Shown here: positions 7,263-15,700 of the stretch, piece after piece | Layout: each line of letters starts with the position of its first letter | How positions within the stretch are numbered: the first letter of the stretch is position 1 | Origin: Candidatus Doudnabacteria bacterium | GTDB taxonomy: Bacteria; Patescibacteriota; JABMPQ01; JAGQLO01 | NCBI GenBank assembly: GCA_020429185.1 | Contig: JAGQLO010000003.1 | Location: 1-32,632, forward strand | Reading direction: 5' to 3' | Length of the DNA stretch: 32,632 nucleotides | Notes under the pieces: model-generated | Told to the model about the DNA's origin: nothing | The model's database searches: none | The model's input: the letters and a program-made list of their open reading frames with translations, nothing else | Position numbers and translations under genes: made by a program

Positions 7263-8198
7263 CTACTCGCGAAGATGCAGAGTGACGTCCACGGCTACAT
7301 AGTTGTCGAGATTAGCGGTTCCGGAGCCACCGCGTCGGATGGGGTGACGAGCGATGATCTCCTCGTCGGCACCTCCCCACGTGACGTAGTTCGAGTCCAC
7401 AACGTCGATTCCGGTTGCACTATGTCCCTCACGACCTTCCAAGACTCGCACGACCACAGCAACGTGACCATTCGAAGTCTTCGTGAACAGAACATCGCCC
7501 GGTCGCGCCTGACTTGCCGGTTTCGTGAAGGAACGCCTTCCGTTGAAATCGTTCCGAACTTGCGTATAGCTCGGGAGCATGCGCTCCGGCACGCCGGGCA
7601 ACTGGAATCGGACTCCGCTCCGATAGAGCACGAGCTCTGCGAAGTAGAGACACTGACCTCCACGACCACGACCACCAAAAAACCCGTAGTTTCCGACGTT
7701 GTCGTAGAAGCTGTTCCCACCCATACGCTTGAACGGACCACCGTAGCAACCAAGGTTGCATGCACCGTTTGAGGTCCAGAGCGATGAGCAGCACCCCAAG
7801 TGCAGAACTCCACGGCGATACGCGTTCCAGTCACTCGCCAAGTAGTTCCAGTCGCTCACGGTCATACCATTGAGCTTCGGAACTCCTGATCCACCATCAT
7901 GTGCCCGGCTGAGCGCGTAGAATGCTTCCAGCTTGATCGCCGTTCGAGGATCCCGATGAAGGCGCTTCTCCACAAACTCTGACCCCTCTTCGTCTTGCTC
8001 AATGCAGATGTTGTCATCTGGCATCTCACAGATCCGAATCTCGTCATCCCACTCGACATCATTGTCGCCTGGATGATGATAGACAGTGATCCGTTCATCC
8101 TGATCAGCCTCATACCCGGATGCTCCCTCCTGGGGATTCCCGCATCCGAGTGCGAAGCTCATCACGAGCACGTAAGACAAGCGGCTCGAATTCTTCAT
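7263..8198 (-). CDS. Cysteine-rich lipoprotein with CHAP-type hydrolase domain
   Basis: The protein has 311 residues. The N-terminus MKNSSRLSYVLVMSFALGC fits a lipoprotein signal peptide with lipid-modified Cys19. Residues 20-130 are acidic and unfamiliar. A Cys-rich patch (CC at 136-137, C147, C151) precedes a C-terminal domain resembling CHAP amidases/endopeptidases. The putative nucleophile is C183 in GGQCLYFAE, followed by RPGDVLF, then H245 in GHVAVVV, and D268/N270 in VDSNY. CHAP enzymes cut peptidoglycan cross-links, or in some cases glutathionylspermidine. The start has a clear Shine-Dalgarno site (AGGAG, seven bases before ATG), which most neighbours lack. The gene stands alone between terminators and is flanked upstream by a palindrome-rich stretch. 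It is probably an acquired cell-wall hydrolase acting outside the cell, possibly on another organism's wall. Confidence 0.65.
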   Translation of the reverse strand: MKNSSRLSYVLVMSFALGCGNPQEGASGYEADQDERITVYHHPGDNDVEWDDEIRICEMPDDNICIEQDEEGSEFVEKRLHRDPRTAIKLEAFYALSRAHDGGSGVPKLNGMTVSDWNYLASDWNAYRRGVLHLGCCSSLWTSNGACNLGCYGGPFKRMGGNSFYDNVGNYGFFGGRGRGGQCLYFAELVLYRSGVRFQLPGVPERMLPSYTQVRNDFNGRRSFTKPASQARPGDVLFTKTSNGHVAVVVRVLEGREGHSATGIDVVDSNYVTWGGADEEIIARHPIRRGGSGTANLDNYVAVDVTLHLRE

Positions 8199-8730
8199 CT
8201 CTTTCTCCTATGTCCAAGGTACAGACCTCTCTTGACCGGCTATGATCCCACCATCATAGCCGGTCGCGAGCTTTATGAGAGGTCCGAGGTGAGGATTGCC
8301 TGCCCTATCAAACAGTCCCCACTTCGGACATCTCATGTATCAAACCGAACCTAGCCAAACATCATCATCGTCTGCACGCCTATCGGCACTATTCAGGGGA
8401 TAGACAGTGGGACGAGATGTCCCACTGTCATTTGGAGACCACGTGCGCTCCCCTGCGAGGATGCTTCCCACACATTCCCCTCCTCCGCATGCGCTCGTAG
8501 CTGGCAGCGATCTCTGCAATTGAGATGCCATCAACCCGTTCCGTGACGGATTCAACGCAGCAGTGAGATTGGCTCCGTGGGGGTGCCTATGCGTAAGTTT
8601 GCATAGGCGAGCGGAGCAACCCCCACGGAAACAACCTCGTCGACCCCATATCCATTTCTTCCCATCGTTCATATGAGGTGGCTCGTTTTTTTATTAGGTG
8701 GCTCACTTCTGATTTAAGGGGTAACAACGC
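8199..8730. other. Non-coding stretch with a cluster of inverted repeats
   Basis: No convincing gene is seen over about 530 bases. The stretch holds at least five strong inverted repeats. (1) 8234-8246/8253-8265 has 13 perfect pairs, enclosed by 8224-8231/8277-8284 with 8 pairs. (2) 8282-8294/8317-8329 has 13 positions with one mismatch and one wobble. (3) 8403-8413/8419-8429 has 11 perfect pairs. (4) 8502-8506/8526-8530 encloses 8511-8514/8522-8525. (5) 8574-8584/8619-8629 has 11 perfect pairs and encloses 8585-8592/8601-8608 with 8 perfect pairs. None carries a following T run, so they are not ordinary terminators. They could be a structured RNA, the long leader of the CHAP gene, or recombination sites. 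Confidence 0.55.
8676..8704 (+). repeat. Direct repeat AGGTGGCTC, two copies 20 bases apart
   Basis: AGGTGGCTC occurs at 8676-8684 and 8696-8704, exactly two helical turns apart. It lies just beyond the 3' terminator of the histidine kinase gene. The core AGGTGGC also occurs twice at 11807-11824, at the other end of the same signalling module. Confidence 0.5.
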
Positions 8731-8755
8731 AAAAAGAGCCAGTCAAGGCTCTTTT
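8731..8755 (-). terminator. Intrinsic terminator of the histidine kinase operon
   Basis: AAAAGAGCC/GGCTCTTTT form a nine-pair stem around a six-base loop (8732-8740/8747-8755). On the minus strand it is followed by TTTTTGCG. It lies 22 bases past the kinase stop codon. Confidence 0.8.
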
Positions 8756-8776
8756 CGACCGTTACATGTGGATATC

Positions 8777-10726
8777 TTAAGCAGTCTCCTCTGCTTTCGC
8801 GGTCTCAGCTCTGAGAGGTATCTCCACAAAGAATGACGATCCCCTTCCTACCCCATCAGACTCTACCCACACACGGCCACCATGTGCCTCAACAATCTTC
8901 TTGATGATAAACAGCCCAAGACCGGAGCCATTTGCATTTATCTTGGCGCCCCCACCAGCTCGTACGAACTTCCCGAACAATTGCTGCGCATCTGCCTCAT
9001 CGAGTCCGATCCCTGTGTCTCGCACCTCAATCTTGAAGACTTTTCTTGTGGCAGAAGGGATGATCGTGATTCCTCCTTCTTTCGTGTACTTCGAAGCATT
9101 ATCGACGAGATTCAGAACAACCTGACGCATCTTTTCTTCGTCGATAACAGGATTTGGAAGCTTTCGATTTGGCTTTTCTACACTCAATGTGAGGCCCTTG
9201 CGCTCTGCCTCTTGGCCTAGCGTTCGAACAACGTCTTCGATCATTGCCATCATGTCTGTTGGTGCCTTTTCTAGATTCAGGCGACCAGCTTCAATGCGAG
9301 ACACATTCAGGAACATGTCGATCAGCTTCACAAGACGCTCTACATTCAGCAGATTCATGTCGACAATCTCCTGTTGCTTTGTCTCCAGCTTTCCAAAGTC
9401 CCCTTCTGCCAACATCGACAGGTAGCCTTTTATGCCACTAATAGGTGTTCGCAACTGATGAGACGTAATCGAAAGGAAGTTGGATTTCGTTTCGTCGAGA
9501 CGCTTTAGGTATTCATTCTTTTCTTCCAACTCTTCCGCTTTTTCTTCAATGATCTTATACAAACGTGCATTCTCGATCGCAAGACCCATGTTGTTTGCAA
9601 ATGCCATCATGAGGTCGCGCTCACGATCAGTAATAGTATGCGGGTTTCGGTTTGCGAAGAACACAAAGGCTCCCACAACTTCCCCTCGTACTACCATTGG
9701 CACAGAGATAATCGTACCTACATTCATCGCCTTTTGCGCCGCTCGTGCAGCACGCTTTGGCACGTACGGAGCTACAAACTCTTCTAGCTCGTCGCTCATC
9801 TGAATCTCCCGCGTCACAATCGAACGCCCGATCAGCGTACTTGGATTTGCTAAATCAAGTTGCTGCGTAAACTCGTTGAGCGGTTTTCCAATGATATCGA
9901 GCGCTTTTTCTGTAATCGGAACACGTGTGATTGTTCTTGGAACAACCTTGCTCGATTTCATGTCGTAGTCCACGATCAAGCCCGCGACAAACTCAAGGTG
10001 CTTGAGCTTCTCTGGAACCGCATTCACAATATTCTGTGCTACCTCGTTTGGCTCAAGCGAGCGAATGGCTTGCTGCGTAACGGTAAGAAGTGAACCGAGA
10101 TCCTTCGTTTTTGCGTCGAGCTCCTCTACCTGGTCCTGAACGCGTGAGTAGAGGCGGGCATTATAGATAGCAATAGATATCTGGTCGGAAAAAAGCTGCA
10201 TTAGTTTGTTTTCCTCTTCTGACAGTGAAGATTTTTTTACATGAAACATCCAAGCACCTATTGTCTTTGAACCGTATTTTAAGGGATATGAAATCGTGAG
10301 TTTCATTCTTGTCATCCTCTGTATTACATCTGCAGTTCTAGCCGAAACAGTCGGAACAATAAAGTCACTCAACTGCACACTTCGAAAACTTTTACCCTCC
10401 GCAACAGTTCTTCCGATCAGGTTTTCCGGATCGATAATTGGTGTAGTGTGCTCAGTAATCGGTTTGTCTAATTTTTCAACTGCTCGCTTAATCAACCGGG
10501 TATTAGAAACTGTATGACTGTAGACTGTGCCGCTCTTTTGGTTGGCTAAGAATAAAGTTCCACCAAGATATCCAAAAAGCTCCACGATGCTATCGACAAT
10601 TTTCTGGGTCACCTCCTCAAGATTCAAATCAACAACAATTGTCTCATTCACTTCCTTAAGTGTCGCAATCTGCCTCTTTAGCCACTCATTTTCTGTTTGC
10701 AAATTCTTGACTTCTATTTTTTCCAT
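8777..10726 (-). CDS. GAF-GAF sensor histidine kinase (soluble)
   Basis: The protein has about 649 residues from the ATG at 10726. A TTG three codons upstream overlaps the preceding stop and is the alternative start. An N-terminal coiled coil leads into two GAF domains (about residues 35-195 and 222-390), each followed by a helix ending in ARLY. A coiled-coil linker follows, then a HisKA domain with phospho-acceptor His423 in TSHQLRTP. The HATPase domain shows the N box (NLVDNASKYT), G1 (DTGIGL), F box (FGKFV) and G2 (GSGLGL). No membrane segment is seen, so it senses cytoplasmic signals through the GAF domains. No receiver or response regulator is adjacent; the nearest is the pilus-operon regulator at 26148. 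It is coupled to the upstream all-helical protein gene and divergent from a GAF-RHH regulator whose GAF resembles its first GAF. The first third of the gene is visibly more AT-rich than the rest. Confidence 0.88.
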   Translation of the reverse strand: MEKIEVKNLQTENEWLKRQIATLKEVNETIVVDLNLEEVTQKIVDSIVELFGYLGGTLFLANQKSGTVYSHTVSNTRLIKRAVEKLDKPITEHTTPIIDPENLIGRTVAEGKSFRSVQLSDFIVPTVSARTADVIQRMTRMKLTISYPLKYGSKTIGAWMFHVKKSSLSEEENKLMQLFSDQISIAIYNARLYSRVQDQVEELDAKTKDLGSLLTVTQQAIRSLEPNEVAQNIVNAVPEKLKHLEFVAGLIVDYDMKSSKVVPRTITRVPITEKALDIIGKPLNEFTQQLDLANPSTLIGRSIVTREIQMSDELEEFVAPYVPKRAARAAQKAMNVGTIISVPMVVRGEVVGAFVFFANRNPHTITDRERDLMMAFANNMGLAIENARLYKIIEEKAEELEEKNEYLKRLDETKSNFLSITSHQLRTPISGIKGYLSMLAEGDFGKLETKQQEIVDMNLLNVERLVKLIDMFLNVSRIEAGRLNLEKAPTDMMAMIEDVVRTLGQEAERKGLTLSVEKPNRKLPNPVIDEEKMRQVVLNLVDNASKYTKEGGITIIPSATRKVFKIEVRDTGIGLDEADAQQLFGKFVRAGGGAKINANGSGLGLFIIKKIVEAHGGRVWVESDGVGRGSSFFVEIPLRAETAKAEETA

Positions 10727-10731
10727 CCGTT

Positions 10732-11787
10732 TCAAACGTGTGATAACTCTCTCTCAAATTTTACATCAGCTCGATCAATCAATCGAGCATAATGCTTTTC
10801 AGTCATTAACCTCAATACAAATCTGTGAAAATCTGCGTCTCCCCTCATTTTCCCCACTAAGCTAGATTCATATTTTTCAACCTCCTCCCAGCCCCAAGCA
10901 ACAACTCTTCCAACTCCCTGGAGTATATGATCACAAGTCATACCGCTAGCGTTGTATTTTGCTTCACATTTCCCCAGATAGACAAACAGTAAGTTGTTGT
11001 CATCGCAGTAGATATCTCTTTTCACCCTCAGCATTGAATCGAGTGCAATATTCACAGCAGAAAGGGCACTATAAACTTTTCTCAATTCAATCATTTCAGC
11101 ACTTCTCATCACCTCAACTCCAATCAGGAAGTAAGCGTAGAGAGGCGTATTCCAAGAGAAGAACAATTCCACGAGATCAATGTCCTGTAGCTTTTTTTCT
11201 TCGGAAAACTTCCTAATCAAATCCAATCTGTCCCCGGAAGGTGCTACGGTTACCTCTTGTGATGCGATGTACTTATCTAGAACAACACATATTTCTCGAC
11301 GCACCTCTGGCTTCAATTGAAGCTTTTTGTGGGCTCTTTGAGAGCTTTCATATAAATTCGCGAGAAATTTTTCTGAGACTCGAATATGAGTCGCAAGTTT
11401 TCGAATATCTTCTGATCGAAATTCCCGACAACCACTCAGTCCGTATAGAAAACTATGTACTACTTTCACTCTCCCTGACTGAGAAGAAGTTTGATAAGTA
11501 TCCCTATCGTCAATTATCCAATCTGCAATATCACAAAATCCCTGGATTAGGTCTATTAGCCTTTGTGCAGAACTCAACCTCTCCCTATCCACTCTCCCCA
11601 ATGCGAATATTGCTGCCCCCAATCGGTTTGGCCTGCGCCTAAAAAGCCTGTTTTGAATATCCTTATCAGCGAAACCCATAGCTATAGATTCCGCTTCGGT
11701 TAATCCGAAACCAAACATCTCTACTATTTCGCTGTAGCCATCCGCCAAATACTTAGTACTATCTATACTTGACACATCTACTTTCAT
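10732..11787 (-). CDS. Unidentified all-helical protein with Asp-rich motifs, possibly class I isoprenoid-synthase-like
   Basis: The protein has 351 residues from the ATG at 11787; an ATG ten codons further upstream is possible but less likely. It is predicted mostly helical, with no signal peptide. Two acidic motifs stand out. The first is CDIADWIIDDRDTYQ near residue 90. The second, about 155 residues later, is VNIALDSMLRVKRDI followed by YCDDNNLLFVYL. Their order, spacing and the LDxxxxxKRDxxxxDxNL layout recall the two metal-binding helices of class I terpenoid synthases, especially the DUF2600/YtpB type. The resemblance is by eye and weak, so the function is not assigned. Its stop sits five bases before the kinase ATG, so the two are translationally coupled. 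The gene is AT-richer than its surroundings. The start region carries an AGG four bases upstream, a poor Shine-Dalgarno site. Confidence 0.6.
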   Translation of the reverse strand: MKVDVSSIDSTKYLADGYSEIVEMFGFGLTEAESIAMGFADKDIQNRLFRRRPNRLGAAIFALGRVDRERLSSAQRLIDLIQGFCDIADWIIDDRDTYQTSSQSGRVKVVHSFLYGLSGCREFRSEDIRKLATHIRVSEKFLANLYESSQRAHKKLQLKPEVRREICVVLDKYIASQEVTVAPSGDRLDLIRKFSEEKKLQDIDLVELFFSWNTPLYAYFLIGVEVMRSAEMIELRKVYSALSAVNIALDSMLRVKRDIYCDDNNLLFVYLGKCEAKYNASGMTCDHILQGVGRVVAWGWEEVEKYESSLVGKMRGDADFHRFVLRLMTEKHYARLIDRADVKFERELSHV

Positions 11788-11806
11788 TATGTACCTGTTT
11801 GTATGG

Positions 11807-11824
11807 AGGTGGCACAAAGGTGGC
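11807..11824 (+). promoter_or_regulatory. Tandem AGGTGGC boxes in the divergent promoter region (candidate operator)
   Basis: AGGTGGC occurs at 11807-11813 and again at 11818-11824. The 11-base period places both on one face of the helix. The site lies between the starts of the helical-protein/kinase operon (11787, minus) and the GAF-RHH regulator (11865, plus). Ribbon-helix-helix dimers often bind short tandem boxes with about one-turn spacing, so autoregulation by the neighbouring RHH protein is a reasonable guess. Confidence 0.4.
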
Positions 11825-11864
11825 CCTTAAAATTAGTGTACTAGAAGCACGATTGTTTTTACAT

Positions 11865-12683
11865 ATGACTACAAACAGTAACGAAAAATCTCTTGTTGCT
11901 TTTCTTTCTGAAACGCGCTCAAGAATTAAAGTTGGCAGCTCAATTCATGAATTAGCAAAATCTACTCTTGGCTTGATGTCGCAAGAATTGGGCTTTATCG
12001 GAGGCTCAATCTATTTCTTCAATCCAGATACGCAAACGCTACACCACCTATTGTACGAAAGCAGAAAGTCATCAAGGCTTATTCATAGACTTCTAGATCC
12101 TCAATTGAACCGCTTAACCTGTAAATTAGGTACCAACCCCGAGAGTGGCATAGAGGCATGTATTAATGCTAAGCGGAGAATGATTTCTCCGAGCATTGAG
12201 CACGTGGCCCAAGGCTTTCTGCCGGATTCAGTCCTCCGAAGTATCCAAAAGAGCTCTAGACTTCACAGCCTTCTTCTAAATCCGATACTCCAAGGAAATG
12301 ACGTGGTAGGCCTGTTGATTGTGGGTCATAACAAGGACTTTTCTCAAAGTGACCTCCAGGCAATCGATATCATCAGCGAACAACTTGCCCAACCTTTTAG
12401 CTCGATGATTGAGCAAACAAGATTACTCAATCAACTCGGTGATTCCTTAACGAACACAAACCTAGAGCCCGAAAAGCCCACCATTAAGTTCACACTGCGA
12501 GTCACTCCGTCTATGCACCGAGAGCTCGAGCGCTGTGCAGCTCAGAAGGGCATTTCGAAGGCAGATGTTATGAGACACGCGGCAGCTGAGTATCTAGAGC
12601 AACAAAATGAACCCGTGGAGCTAGGCTCGGGGTTAAAGGACGATTCACCCCAGAATGACACTCCTGAAAATGTGTTCGTCTGA
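11865..12683 (+). CDS. GAF-domain regulator with C-terminal ribbon-helix-helix DNA-binding domain
   Basis: The protein has 272 residues from the ATG at 11865. An in-frame ATG 32 codons upstream would overlap the divergent gene and is less likely. Residues about 23-190 form a GAF domain (LGFIGGSIYFFNPDTQTLH, then LLLNPILQGNDVVGLLIVGH, and a terminal helix ending in QTRLLNQL). It resembles the first GAF of the kinase at 8777-10726, including a shared SxRLIxR segment. Residues about 206-247 fit a CopG/Arc-type ribbon-helix-helix: strand IKFTLRVTP, helix SMHRELERCAAQKG, turn IS, helix KADVMRHAAAEYLEQ. The tail (248-272) is acidic and disordered. It is likely a one-component transcription factor whose DNA binding responds to a GAF ligand, divergent from the kinase operon it may control. 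A GAF-RHH fusion is an unusual architecture. Confidence 0.75.
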   Translation: MTTNSNEKSLVAFLSETRSRIKVGSSIHELAKSTLGLMSQELGFIGGSIYFFNPDTQTLHHLLYESRKSSRLIHRLLDPQLNRLTCKLGTNPESGIEACINAKRRMISPSIEHVAQGFLPDSVLRSIQKSSRLHSLLLNPILQGNDVVGLLIVGHNKDFSQSDLQAIDIISEQLAQPFSSMIEQTRLLNQLGDSLTNTNLEPEKPTIKFTLRVTPSMHRELERCAAQKGISKADVMRHAAAEYLEQQNEPVELGSGLKDDSPQNDTPENVFV

Positions 12684-12696
12684 TGTATTGCTCAAC

Positions 12697-12726
12697 ACAA
12701 AACAGCTCCGCTCGGAGCTGTTTTGT
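12697..12726. terminator. Bidirectional intrinsic terminator between convergent genes
   Basis: ACAAAACAGCTCC/GGAGCTGTTTTGT give 13 perfect pairs with a four-base loop. Both flanks supply T runs (TTTTGT) on each strand. It serves the GAF-RHH gene on the plus strand and the NHL-repeat gene, which stops at 12755, on the minus strand. Confidence 0.85.
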
Positions 12727-12754
12727 CACTAAAGGAGGTTGAGACCCTAGAGTT

Positions 12755-15700
12755 CTATTCTCCGAGATCAACGTCGAAGACTTTAATCTCGGGTAGTCCC
12801 TCTGCTGTTGGAATCGTGATCACCTCGTCTTTTCCGTCTCCGTCTACATCCCCCATCGCAATGTTGGCACCACCCTGGTACGAACCTCGGTACGCCAGGA
12901 AGGTGTCGAGGAGTTCGTCACGACGGTTGTAGATCTTTACCCACGCCTGTCCATTTGTTCGCTGTGCAGCAGCGTATTCCAGTTCTCCGTCTCCGTTAAT
13001 GTCTCCTCCAGCAATCGACAATCCTCCGCGGAAGTCTGGGTGGAACGCGTAGAATCCTGGATTAATACGCTCTACCTGACCTGGCACCACGCGGAAGGTT
13101 TGGATCTGTGGCGCGCCGTTTTCTGGTGCTGTAATGATCTCGTCTTTTCCGTCGCCATTCATGTCGGCGGTAGCAATGTTTACTCCACCGCGGAATGCCT
13201 CTCCGTAGGCGAAGAAGTTAGCAATGATGTTTCCGGAAGGTTCGTGAATCGTCACCTGTGGACCACCACCACGCGATGCCGCCACCAACAACTCCTTGTT
13301 ACCCGTACCATTGATTTCACCACACGCCACATTTGTTCCCCCTTGGAACTTTTGGTCGAGCGCGAAGAACCCAGAGGAGACTGTGATGTTTCCCGTGCTA
13401 TCGAGCACACGAATATGTGGACGTCCCGGAGGGCCTGCCGACACGATCAGTTCATCGCGTGCGTCTCCGTTCAAATCACATGGCGCCAACCGAACACCTG
13501 ACTTTAGGGTTTCAGCAAAGGCAAAGAAGTTCCCCTTGTTGTCCCCATACTGGTCAAACAACCGCACCTGAGGAGACAATCCAGGACCTGTTCCCTGCAC
13601 GATCTCATCTGCAATGCCACCCACCATGTTTCCCGCAGCAACTGTGAAGTTTCCTCGTAGGTTGTCATAGCCGAAGAAGGTTCGTGTCGCATCTCGTGGC
13701 GCCGTGTCTTCCGGAGGGAGCGACCCGTCTGCATTCAGCACAATGAATCCCCCTTCGAGCGTACTCGATTGACCATCAACATTTGTAACCTTTACGTCGT
13801 GATACCCAGGAGGCAGCTTTCCAAATGGAATCTGTACGTCTACACGACTCGACGACACCACCGATGTGCTTGTAGATGTAAGCCCACCAAACGAAGACAC
13901 CGCTCCGTGTGCGAATCCAGATCCATTAATAGATAGGAACTTCGTGTCAGTTGGTGACCCCCCTACGTTATAACGATCACGCGGACTCACGCTTGTTACC
14001 GATGGAGCTGCATCGAAGAATGGAGCCTCGCCCGGAATCGAAATACCACGAATCAGGTCATTGAAGTAGTCCGCTACGTACAACACTGACCCCTGTGTAT
14101 CGACCAACATTCCCTTCGGGTCATTAAACTTCGCGCTCGCTGCCGCACCATTTAGGAATCCTTGCGTTCCAGATCCCGCAATTGTTCGAACAGAAGCCGT
14201 GTCTGGATCGATGAACCGAACGCGGTTCGATCCTGCTTCGGTGAGGTAGAGATTTCCGTCTGCGCCCGTTTCAATATGTGCAGGAAGCGAAAGTACTGCC
14301 AATGTTCCCAGACCATCTCGGTACCCACGTGTTCCAGACCCCGCAAGTGTTGTCACAGACTGTGTTGCGATCACGATCTTTCGAATACGGTCGTTGTTCT
14401 GGTCTGTCACGTACAAGGTGGTTCCATCATTGCTAATTGCAAGACCAACTGGCTTGTTGAACTCCGCCACAGAACCCACTCCATCTGCGTACCCAGCTTC
14501 CCCCGAGCCCGCCACTAAGCTTGTCGCCCCAGTTGAAAGATTCACAGAACGAATGCGATTGTTTCCTGTGTCAGTCACATACGCAGTACTTCCGTCCACA
14601 GAGAGCACAATCGATGTTGGGTTGTCGAAGAGTGCCGTTGTACGCGATCCCTCTCGGTATCCATTACATGATTCAGAACAGTTGATCTCCCCCGTTCCAG
14701 ACACGAGCGACGCAACAGGCGTACTATCTAGATTCGTAATCTTTCGTATACGGTTATTCCAGTGGTCGACCACGTACAGTGTTTCGTTGTCGTTGCTAAC
14801 AGCAATTCCCGTGATCGTTGAAAAGGCGACGTCATCTGCGTCTGTTCCTTCGATATAGTTGTCGACACTTCGCCCAATCACGTGAGAAGACGACTTCGTC
14901 ACCATGTTGATCTTGCGAATCTTGTTATTCACCGCCAGATACATTGTTTGACGATCAGACGTAAACGCCATGTCATAGGGACGACCAAACATGGTATCTG
15001 ATTGCAAGCCGACGCGATCATTGAAAAAGTCTGAATTTACAACAAGCTCGTTGTCACCTGAAGGGTCGGAAATGCTGAACCGGTTAATGCGGGACTCTTT
15101 ACTCAATGCATACAAACTTCCACTGTAGACTTCGACATCACGTACACGCCGCATCGTTTTGCCGAGCGTTTCAATAAATACGGTCGTCACTTCCTGTGTG
15201 TCTATATTGATCGCGCGTAATTTTTCGAGTGCTACTGTTGTGTCTTCAGCAACGTACAGCACGTTTCCGGAAAGACTCATTCCATATGGATTTTTAAATC
15301 CCGCCTGAGAACCTGTTCCGTCACTACTATCACCTGCACCGCCTGCAAGTGTGCTCCGCGCTCCACTTGAACGATTGATACTCAGAATACGATTGCGTCC
15401 CGTCTCTGCGACGAACAACCTATTACCACTGTGCGACATTTTTGTGGGGCGTGATAATCCAGATGCGAGCGTTGAAAGATTTTGACCGTTTAATGAGGCT
15501 GTTTTAATCGTTCCACTCCCCGTATCTGCAATGTAGAGGGTATTGTTCACGACGTAGACTCCTTCAGGATTGTCGAGACCCTGAACAATTGTGGTAACCG
15601 ATCCTCCGGAAATCTTACGGATGGCATCGTTATACGTGTCTGCAACATATATATCTCCACTGCTATCTATCGCGACGTCATACGGCCAAGCAAACTCCGT

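Noticed and set aside
8224-8629. Integron attC sites or insertion-sequence ends
   Set aside because: The palindromes lack the GTTRRRY/RYYYAAC core pairs, and no transposase or integrase is encoded nearby; no target-site duplication was seen.
8340-8672. 110-codon open frame on the minus strand in the palindrome-rich gap
   Set aside because: It runs through several perfect hairpins, has low-complexity composition and no recognisable motif or ribosome site; it is more likely chance.
11769-11864. Earlier start of the GAF-RHH protein at 11769
   Set aside because: It would overlap the divergent gene's start and the AGGTGGC boxes, and the extra residues do not look like part of the GAF fold.
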